Shown: positions 8,227 to 14,059 of the stretch, piece by piece
Layout: every line of letters starts with the position of its first letter
How positions within the stretch are numbered: position 1 is the stretch's first letter
Origin: a virus
Strand: one strand, 5' to 3'
DNA: 20,276 bases
Virus record (IMG/VR): IMGVR_UViG_3300012012_000438
Location: 1 to 20,276 of that record
Position numbers and translations under genes: made by a program
The notes under the pieces: model-generated
What the model saw: only the letters and a program-made list of their open reading frames with translations
What the model was told of the DNA's origin: nothing
Databases searched by the model: none

Positions 8227-8350
8227 GGTTTACGCGCAACTCAGCGCGATTGCCCGCAATTTGACGCTGGCAATCCCGTCTCCGCTAGAGCCGTGGGGCT
8301 CGCCGATCTGGGTTGCGTTCCTGTCCAAAATTGAACAAGCTACGAGGTAA
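8216..8350 (+). CDS. Small hypothetical protein, 44 aa
   Basis: ATG at 8216 opens a 44-codon frame ending TAA at 8350, filling the space between the gp10-like and gp7-like genes. The product (MTPEVYAQLSAIARNLTL, then a Pro/Trp-rich part ending SKIEQATR) has no signal peptide or clear membrane helix. It overlaps the previous gene by 11 nt and ends 2 nt before the next ATG, and the GAGG of the next gene's ribosome site lies inside it. This close packing is the main evidence that it is real. It holds the position where P22 has the tail needle gene 26, but is far too short and lacks the needle's coiled coil. Function unknown. Confidence 0.55.
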   Translation: MTPEVYAQLSAIARNLTLAIPSPLEPWGSPIWVAFLSKIEQATR

Positions 8351-8352
8351 GC

Positions 8353-9180
8353 ATGGCCTTTTTCAGCGATTTGTTTGGCGGCAAATCCGCCATGAAATCC
8401 GCAAACGACGCGGCGGAGGCATCGGCTCGCTACACGAACACGGGTTACACCAATCAGCGCGAGCAGTTGCAAGGCGGATACGGATCAGCCGATACGATCC
8501 TGTCGGGCTATGAGAAGCCGGGGCAGCAGGCCTATCAGCAGTATGCCGACAGCATCGGCGTCAACGGTGGAGAAGGATACGCACGTGCTAGGCAGAGCTT
8601 CGATGCTGATCCTTTTAGGGCTGGGCAGACAGATGCCACCGATCGCGCAATTCAAAGTATGTTCCGGCGATACAACCCGACCGGCCAGACTGGCCAGCAG
8701 ATGACGGCAGTCGGCCGTGTCGGGTCAGACATCTACGGCCAACAAGTCGACGCCTATCGCGCGCGGCTCGCTGCATTGGGCCAGCAGGGCGCTGGATTAG
8801 GCCAGCTGCGCGCCGGCAACGCGATCTCGCAGGGCCAGCAGGTAGGCCAATCTTACCTTGGCCAGAACAATCAGCTTGGATCGATCGAGGCGAACCGCAT
8901 CCAAGGTGTTCAGGCTGCAAGAACGCAAGGCCAGAATAATTTAATGAGCGGTCTCGGCGCGATTGCCGGTATAGCGGCCGCTCCTTTTACCGGCGGGGCA
9001 AGCCTCGGCTTGACAGCGTCGTCACTTAGTCGAATGGGAGGCGGAGGCGGAGGCGGGGGCGGAGGCGGGGGCAATCCAATGGGCACGGGATGGATGCAGC
9101 CCGGCAGGTCTATCGCCGGCAATTGGATGAACGGCGCTCCGACTAACTACGGTTCGTCGTGGGATGCATGGTCGAGGTGA
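8353..9180 (+). CDS. Ejection / DNA transfer protein, P22 gp7-like
   Basis: By order this is the first of three proteins expelled from the virion to make a DNA channel in the host envelope. The 275-aa product starts MAFFSDLFGGKSAMKSANDAAEAS, a typical opening for gp7-like proteins. A long Gln/Gly/Ala-rich helical region follows (many GQQ and GQ steps between residues 45 and 195). Next come a hydrophobic segment (GLGAIAGIAAAPFTGGASLGLT, about residues 200-221), a run of 12 Gly and a Trp/Asn-rich tail. NNLMSG just before the hydrophobic segment resembles the motif at the starts of neighbouring proteins. The start has GAGG 5 nt upstream. Assignment is by position and composition. Confidence 0.72.
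   Translation: MAFFSDLFGGKSAMKSANDAAEASARYTNTGYTNQREQLQGGYGSADTILSGYEKPGQQAYQQYADSIGVNGGEGYARARQSFDADPFRAGQTDATDRAIQSMFRRYNPTGQTGQQMTAVGRVGSDIYGQQVDAYRARLAALGQQGAGLGQLRAGNAISQGQQVGQSYLGQNNQLGSIEANRIQGVQAARTQGQNNLMSGLGAIAGIAAAPFTGGASLGLTASSLSRMGGGGGGGGGGGGNPMGTGWMQPGRSIAGNWMNGAPTNYGSSWDAWSR
9037..9072 (+). repeat. GGN tract encoding 12 glycines
   Basis: Twelve consecutive Gly codons (GGA, GGC and GGG, mostly as GGAGGC or GGGGGC hexamers) lie near the 3' end of the gp7-like gene. The tract is in frame and could expand or contract by slippage without frameshift when whole codons change. It probably makes a flexible linker. Confidence 0.9.
9174..9180 (+). promoter_or_regulatory. Ribosome site GAGGTGA
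   Basis: GAGGTGA overlaps the stop of the gp7-like gene and lies 4 nt before the ATG at 9185. It supports that start for the 53-aa gene over the in-frame ATG at 9164. Confidence 0.65.
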
Positions 9181-9184
9181 CGCA

Positions 9185-9346
9185 ATGAACCGAAATGCTC
9201 TGATGGCGGGCGAGGATCGGATATTTGCGATGCCGTCGCACTCGGCCGCGCGCAACTCCCTCGGGTTTGATCGTATGGAAGTGCTCAAACAGAACCCGCA
9301 GGCATACAGGCCGCAACCGTTCCCGACAATGCGAGGGTTTCGCTAA
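9185..9346 (+). CDS. Small protein with N-terminal NALMAG motif, 53 aa
   Basis: The 53-aa product begins MNRNALMAGEDRIFAMPSHS and is basic and Pro-rich toward its end (QAYRPQPFPTMRGFR). No family is recognised and no membrane segment or signal peptide is seen. Its first nine residues match the N-terminal motif of the portal and of two other frames in this window. It sits between two ejection-block genes: a GAGGTGA ribosome site precedes it, and its TAA overlaps the next ATG (TAATG). A minor virion protein or ejection accessory is plausible from context only. Confidence 0.68.
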   Translation: MNRNALMAGEDRIFAMPSHSAARNSLGFDRMEVLKQNPQAYRPQPFPTMRGFR

Positions 9347-10788
9347 TGGTCCGCAACACACTCATGCCGCAGATGCAGCTCTACGACGCTCCGTCTGGCC
9401 CGAACGTCGGTAATTTCATTAATCCTCTAATGGCTGGATTAAAGCGCGGCGACGATATGCGGCAGCAGGAGTTCGCGAACGAGCGTGCTTTGGCGCTGGA
9501 GGCGCGGCAAGGCGAGCAGCTCAATCTTGCCAAGAATGCCGACACCCGAGCCGGTGATGCGCAGCGCATGGCCAAGGAGCGGGCAGAGGTCGAGCGGCTA
9601 GGCAAGCTGGCTCAGGTGATCGCCGACGACCCCAACGACGCCACGGCCTCGCAGCGCTGGCAAGGCGTGATTCAGAGCAACCCGCAGATGGGGGAGCTGC
9701 TGCAGAAGTACGGCGTCAACTTGAACGACCACCGCACCGGCGCGAATTTCCTGATGGCCCAGGTTGGCAGCTACATGAGCCCGGCGCAGAAGGAACTAGA
9801 GAAGCTTAAGACGGATGCCACGCGCGCACAGGTCGGCAAGCTCAACGCCGAGGCCAAAGCTCTCGGCCAAAAGGATTTGGTCAGCGAGCTGATCATGAGC
9901 CAGCTGCGCGGCGGCGCGGCGGAACCGCAGTCGGCAGCCCCTGGTCCCATCCGACCGCAGTCCTTCAACATGCCGCCAGGCCAAGACCCCAACCTTATCC
10001 CGGTCCAGTCTGCGGCGCCGGCAACGCAGCAACAGCAGCAGCAGCCCGACATGATCGACACACCCTATGGGCGCATGACGCGGGACAAGGCTCGCACGGT
10101 GGCGGGCGCCATGCTGCTATCGCCTCAGTATGCGCAGGCCGGAAAGGCGTTGCTCGACGCCGCGGCGGCGGGTGCCAGCAACCTAGGCAAAGAAGCCGGC
10201 AACGAAAACGACAAGAAAGAGATGGCCGCGCTTGAGGGTTTGCAGCGTGTGCGCCAGATCGCATCCGGGTTTAAGCCGGAATGGCTAACATACGAGAACA
10301 AGGCCAAGCAATACGGGGTGAGCTGGGCGGATTCTTTTGAATTGACGCGCAAAAAGCTGCCGCCCGAGCTGGTCAAGGACCACGTCGAATATACGATGTT
10401 TAAGCGGGATGCAATCTCCAACCTCACGCAGGGCATTAAGGATGCCACCGGCGCTGCCATGGGTGTGCAGGAAGAGGTCCGTATTCGCGCCGGTCTGCCG
10501 GACCCGGAGAAGGACAACCCGACGGCGTTTGAGGCCAAGATAAAGGGTGTCGCGCGTGAGTACACTCTGACCATTGCGCGCACTCAGTATCTGCGCCGCA
10601 ACGGATTTCAGGGCGATGGCAATGCCGCCGCGTTGAAGCTGCCGGTCGGTCAGTTCTCGCAGATGATCCAGCAGCGCACAAACCAGTTGCAACAGCAGAT
10701 CCGGCAGCAGAACCCGCAAGCAAACCCGGCACAGATCCAGCAGGCTGTAAAGCAGGGGCTCCAGACTGAATTTGGATTGGGGATCTGA
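9346..10788 (+). CDS. Putative ejection protein, P22 gp20 position
   Basis: This 480-aa product occupies the place of P22 gp20, an internal protein released into the host during DNA entry. It begins MVRNTLMPQ and has a second copy of the motif at residues 26-31 (NPLMAG). Residues about 35-90 form a strongly charged helix (RQQEFANERALALEARQGEQL, AQRMAKERAEVERLGKLAQV). The middle (about 195-240) is Pro/Gln-rich with six consecutive Gln, and the C terminus is a Gln-rich helix (QRTNQLQQQIRQQNPQANPAQ). No enzyme motif or transmembrane segment is visible. TAATG and TGATG overlaps couple it to both neighbours. The ejection role is inferred from order and composition. Confidence 0.68.
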   Translation: MVRNTLMPQMQLYDAPSGPNVGNFINPLMAGLKRGDDMRQQEFANERALALEARQGEQLNLAKNADTRAGDAQRMAKERAEVERLGKLAQVIADDPNDATASQRWQGVIQSNPQMGELLQKYGVNLNDHRTGANFLMAQVGSYMSPAQKELEKLKTDATRAQVGKLNAEAKALGQKDLVSELIMSQLRGGAAEPQSAAPGPIRPQSFNMPPGQDPNLIPVQSAAPATQQQQQQPDMIDTPYGRMTRDKARTVAGAMLLSPQYAQAGKALLDAAAAGASNLGKEAGNENDKKEMAALEGLQRVRQIASGFKPEWLTYENKAKQYGVSWADSFELTRKKLPPELVKDHVEYTMFKRDAISNLTQGIKDATGAAMGVQEEVRIRAGLPDPEKDNPTAFEAKIKGVAREYTLTIARTQYLRRNGFQGDGNAAALKLPVGQFSQMIQQRTNQLQQQIRQQNPQANPAQIQQAVKQGLQTEFGLGI

Positions 10789-13166
10789 TGGAACCGCTCA
10801 ACGGCATCGACCTCCTGTTCGGAGACAGCGCGGCGGCAACGATGCCGGTACAGTACCCGGTGATGCGACCGCAACCCGTGCCGCAACCCGGCATGGAGCT
10901 CCCGGCGCCCAAGATGCCCGCTCCAGTCCAGTTGCCAGCCCCACTTGACGGTGTCGACATGCTGTTCGGCACGCCGACGGCGCAGCCTCAGCAGCTAGCC
11001 GTCGATCCTAACGCCGAGCCCGACGCCAAGACCTGGCTCGGCCGCCGGTGGCAGGACATCCGCGGCAAGCAGGACCCAACCACTGCCAACTTGCCGACGT
11101 TCCTCGGCCCGACGATGGAACGGGAACTGCCGGAAGCAGGGCAGCGTGGTCCGATCGCGGCCAATATCGTGCTTGGCCAAAGTGATGAAAGCCTCGCCAA
11201 GCTGATCGGCCAGCAACTCGGCTCCCGGTTCAAGGGCATTCGCAAGGATGCCAACGGCTATCCGATCGTCAGCTATATCGGCCAGGACGGACAGCCGGCC
11301 GAGTCTTATGTCAATCGCCCCGGTCTCGACATGCAGGATCTGACGCGCGGCGTTGTTGGCGCTGTGCCTTATCTCGCTGTCGGCGGCGTGGTCGGTGCTG
11401 GCGTGCGAGGGGCAAGCCTCTTGCCACGCATGTTGGCGCAGGGCACGACCCAAGGGGGCACCGCGGCGTCAACCGATCTTGGCGCAGCACTCGGCGGCGT
11501 GGCCGACTTTGATCCGGGTCAAACGGCGCTTAAGACCGGGCTTGCCGCCGGGTTTGGGGCAGGCGGCGAGGCGCTCGGCGCGGCGACTGGCACGATCTGG
11601 CGCAAGTTTGTGACCGAACCTGGATTGTTCGACGCGTCCGCCGGGCAACTGACGCAGAAAGGCGCACAGGCCGCGCAGCAGGCAGGGCTTGATCCGGCAC
11701 AGCTCTCCCGCGAATTGCAGCAGCAGTTTGCCAAGGATCTCGCGCGGACAGGCAGCGGACAGACGGCAAGCCGTGGCGTGGTGTCGGCTGAGTTCGGTAT
11801 CCCACGCACACGCGGTGAGTTGCAGAACGACATACCGACTCTTATCCGCGAGCAACAGGTTCGGGGCGGCAACTACGGCCCCGACGCCGCAAACCGGATG
11901 AAAGACTTTGACACCGGTCAGCAGGACGCTGTGCGCAACGCGCTGTTCGGCGAGATTACGACCAACACGGGGCGGCAGAAGCCAGGCATTGCCCAGCAGA
12001 TCGCGCCGAACCGAACCGTCAGCGACTACGGCAAAGCCGAGGTCGGCGGCAACATTCGAAAGAGCACGGAGGCTGCCTATCAAACGGCAAAGCAGGCAGA
12101 GGATGCGGCGTGGGATCTCGTGCCCAAGAATATCAAGCCAATGCCGGAGTCGATGCCGTTGCTGGCTCAGCGTGTGAACGCCGCAGTCGGCGACTTCGAC
12201 ATCATGCCGGATGGGGTTGCAGCGCGCATGATCAAGAAGGTCGGTCAGTTCTCGCGCAACGAGGCGCCTGCACAAATCGACGACATCCTCACGTCCTCAC
12301 CTGTGGGCGATGTCGGTAAGATGCGCAAGATCTTGACCGGAACGCTGGCCGACGCTCAAACGCCATCCGATCGAGCCGCCGCCGGCGCCGTTTACGACGC
12401 CTTCAACGAGTGGGCACGCGAGGCCGCAGAGCAGGGATTGCTCAACGGTGCTGACGCCATCGGCATGGCCAATATGACGACGGCGCGCGGCATCTCGCGT
12501 CAAATTCACCAAGTGTTCGAAGGTCAGAAGGGGACGCCGGGCGCGCGCATCCTGGCTGATGTGCTCAAGAAATCGGACAGCGCCGAGGGCGTGGTGAACG
12601 CACTTTTCACGGGACCGACAAGCGAGATCAAGGCGGGAACCATCCAGGCGCTGCGAAGTCTAAAGCAGGCTTACAACACGCATCTCGCGCCGGAAGCCGC
12701 CAAGACTGCATGGGACGACATCCGCCTCGCATACGTTCTGCGTATGGTGCAGGACACCACAAAATCCGTGGGCGATCCGGTCGGTGCGCAGGCGCTACAG
12801 TCCAACATCAACCGGAATCTCAGCAAGCAAATGAGTGTGGCGCGAGAGCTTCTGACGCCGGAAGAAATCGGCATGCTGCGCCGGTTCTCAGCGTCGCTGC
12901 AGGGCATTGAAAAGAAGAATATCAACCGTTCGTGGTCGGGCGTCAGCGCTGCCAGCTACGCAAAAGACTTCATGAACGCTCTGATCACCGCTGTCGGGTT
13001 CAAGTCGACACTGGCCGGCACGGTCGGCAACATGGCCGGCGCCAACATTGCCAAGCGGGCCTATGGATCGACGCAGGCCTCGCAGGCTATCTCCGGCATG
13101 CCGAAGGCGCTGCCCTCGCCGTCATTCGCCGGCTACGGCGGGGCCTACGGCTCCCAGCAGGACTGA
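10788..13166 (+). CDS. Putative ejection protein, P22 gp16 position
   Basis: The 792-aa product ends the ejection block, where P22 has gp16, a protein that enters the host membrane during infection. Two near copies of one motif lie in its Pro-rich start: LNGIDLLFGD (residues 4-13) and LDGVDMLFGT (53-62). A Gly-rich hydrophobic stretch (GVVGAVPYLAVGGVVGAGVRGA, about 188-209) could insert in a membrane, and another Gly/Ala-rich part lies near 230-270. The rest is long and helical, ending in a hydrophobic Gly/Ala segment (ALITAVGFKSTLAGTVGNMAGANIA). No transglycosylase or protease motif is seen. Its start overlaps the preceding TGA (TGATG). Role inferred from order; the length exceeds P22 gp16 (609 aa). 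Confidence 0.68.
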   Translation: MEPLNGIDLLFGDSAAATMPVQYPVMRPQPVPQPGMELPAPKMPAPVQLPAPLDGVDMLFGTPTAQPQQLAVDPNAEPDAKTWLGRRWQDIRGKQDPTTANLPTFLGPTMERELPEAGQRGPIAANIVLGQSDESLAKLIGQQLGSRFKGIRKDANGYPIVSYIGQDGQPAESYVNRPGLDMQDLTRGVVGAVPYLAVGGVVGAGVRGASLLPRMLAQGTTQGGTAASTDLGAALGGVADFDPGQTALKTGLAAGFGAGGEALGAATGTIWRKFVTEPGLFDASAGQLTQKGAQAAQQAGLDPAQLSRELQQQFAKDLARTGSGQTASRGVVSAEFGIPRTRGELQNDIPTLIREQQVRGGNYGPDAANRMKDFDTGQQDAVRNALFGEITTNTGRQKPGIAQQIAPNRTVSDYGKAEVGGNIRKSTEAAYQTAKQAEDAAWDLVPKNIKPMPESMPLLAQRVNAAVGDFDIMPDGVAARMIKKVGQFSRNEAPAQIDDILTSSPVGDVGKMRKILTGTLADAQTPSDRAAAGAVYDAFNEWAREAAEQGLLNGADAIGMANMTTARGISRQIHQVFEGQKGTPGARILADVLKKSDSAEGVVNALFTGPTSEIKAGTIQALRSLKQAYNTHLAPEAAKTAWDDIRLAYVLRMVQDTTKSVGDPVGAQALQSNINRNLSKQMSVARELLTPEEIGMLRRFSASLQGIEKKNINRSWSGVSAASYAKDFMNALITAVGFKSTLAGTVGNMAGANIAKRAYGSTQASQAISGMPKALPSPSFAGYGGAYGSQQD

Positions 13167-13289
13167 CAGCAGCCAGTGCCTTAGTCCGATCTTCACCGCC
13201 TTGAAGGTGATGATAATTACGGCGATCAGGGCGACCGCCACGACGACCCGTATTCGCCTGTGCATGCGTTGCAGCTAGAAGAACCGAGC

Positions 13290-13400
13290 ATGAACCGCAA
13301 TGCACTGATGTCCGGTTATCCAATGCCGGAAGGGTCAGCTCCGTACTACGGGCAGCAGGTCATGCCGTCTTCGGCGCTGAGCGCTTATAAGCCAACGTAG
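13290..13400 (+). CDS. Short NALMSG-motif frame ending in a suspicious amber codon
   Basis: ATG 13290 opens 36 codons (MNRNALMSGYPMPEGSAPYYG onward to SALSAYKPT) and stops at TAG 13398-13400. AGAAG lies 8 nt before the ATG. The opening is nearly identical to that of the 53-aa protein encoded at 9185. The same frame stays open for another 67 codons after the TAG and ends exactly at the start of the next gene, so this is probably the 5' half of a single 104-codon gene interrupted by one nonsense codon. If the TAG terminates fully, the product is a 36-aa peptide of unknown role. Confidence 0.55.
   Translation: MNRNALMSGYPMPEGSAPYYGQQVMPSSALSAYKPT
13398..13400 (+). other. In-frame amber codon dividing one frame
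   Basis: TAG lies between codons for YKPT and RDRLASLMM in an otherwise continuous frame from 13290 to 13604. A single base change from TGG (Trp) would restore PTWRDRL. The next base is C. Other genes here (DUF5681-type, terminase, scaffold) end in TAG, so the codon is not generally reassigned. Confidence 0.8.
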
Positions 13401-13421
13401 CGGGACCGTCTTGCAAGTTTG

Positions 13422-13604
13422 ATGATGCCAGATGGTGCGGCTAGCCCTGAACGCAATAGGCTTGTCGAGGGCCTGACCGGCATGGACCAAGTGTCCCAGG
13501 CCATGAGTACGGGCCAAACTTCCGATGGTCTTGGAAATATAGACCTTCGTGACCAACCCGATGGTGCCTCCAAGCCACCGAACCCTTTAATGCAGGGCTA
13601 CTGA
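13422..13604 (+). CDS. 3' half of the amber-split gene, 60 aa
   Basis: This frame could start at ATG 13422 or 13425 (or TTG 13419) and ends with TGA 13602-13604, overlapping the next ATG as TGATG. The product is polar (MMPDGAASPERNRLVEGLTG at the start) and ends NPLMQGY, echoing the NALMSGY near the start of the upstream half. No convincing ribosome site lies 5-10 nt before any of its starts; a GGGA is about 16 nt away. Expression would therefore need readthrough of the amber codon or reinitiation after it. It may instead be the dead half of a recently broken gene. Function unknown. Confidence 0.5.
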   Translation: MMPDGAASPERNRLVEGLTGMDQVSQAMSTGQTSDGLGNIDLRDQPDGASKPPNPLMQGY

Positions 13605-14059
13605 TGCGCAAACTCATTGAACAGAACGGTGCCCGCGTCAAGACGGGCTGGCCGGTGCAGTTCCACAGGTACGCACCCGATAAACTCCCCGATCCCGCCG
13701 ACGTGATCGACTGCCCGCTGATCGTCAACGACCGGTCGGACGGCGTGCCGCGCGGGCGTGTCGTGGTGTCGAACGGCGCGAGCTATGACACGGTTGCGTA
13801 TCTCACCGACATTCCAGCCGGATCGCCAGCGGTTGCCTTGGCGCAATCTCTGCCTGCGTTGCCCGTCACGCAACCAATCGCGGCTCAGGTCACCGAGTTG
13901 CGTCCGCTGGTGGCGTCCGATCCCGCCCTTGCTGCCCGTGTCGACGCAATCGAGCGCACGACGGGTGAGTTGTCTGCCCGCGTCTCCGAGCTTGAGCGCA
14001 TTTTCGATGAGCTAAAAGGCGCTGCTGCTGCCATCCGATCCACAAAGGGCCGAACCTAA
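13604..14059 (+). CDS. Hypothetical coiled-coil protein before the tail fibre
   Basis: The 151-aa product has two parts. Residues 1-75 look globular with short strands (KTGWPVQFHRYAPDKLPD, VIDCPLIVNDRSDGVPRGRV). Residues about 90-140 form a charged heptad-like helix (DPALAARVDAIERTTGELSA, then RVSELERIFDELKG) suited to trimeric or dimeric coiled-coil formation. It lies between the ejection block and the tail fibre with TGATG and TAATG overlaps on its two sides, so a virion part is likely, for example a connector between tail hub and fibre. It is not obviously the P22 gp26 needle, which is longer and mostly coiled coil. No named family is recognised. Confidence 0.65.
   Translation: MRKLIEQNGARVKTGWPVQFHRYAPDKLPDPADVIDCPLIVNDRSDGVPRGRVVVSNGASYDTVAYLTDIPAGSPAVALAQSLPALPVTQPIAAQVTELRPLVASDPALAARVDAIERTTGELSARVSELERIFDELKGAAAAIRSTKGRT

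Noticed and set aside
10024-10050. CAG/CAA run encoding six Gln as a regulatory repeat
   Set aside because: It is a short, mixed-codon Gln run in a Pro/Gln-rich linker, common in such proteins, with no sign of another function.
11469-12275. Long - strand open frame opposite the gp16-position gene (268 codons)
   Set aside because: A mirror of the + strand coding bias, with Cys/Arg-rich low-complexity sequence and no neighbouring - strand genes.
13193-13210. Hairpin TCACC...GGTGA after the gp16-position gene as a terminator
   Set aside because: The stem has only 5 bp, with an 8-nt loop and no T-run following.
13398-13400. Phage-wide reassignment of TAG as an amino acid codon
   Set aside because: The DUF5681-type, terminase and scaffold genes end properly at TAG next to their downstream genes, and no other confident gene has an internal TAG.
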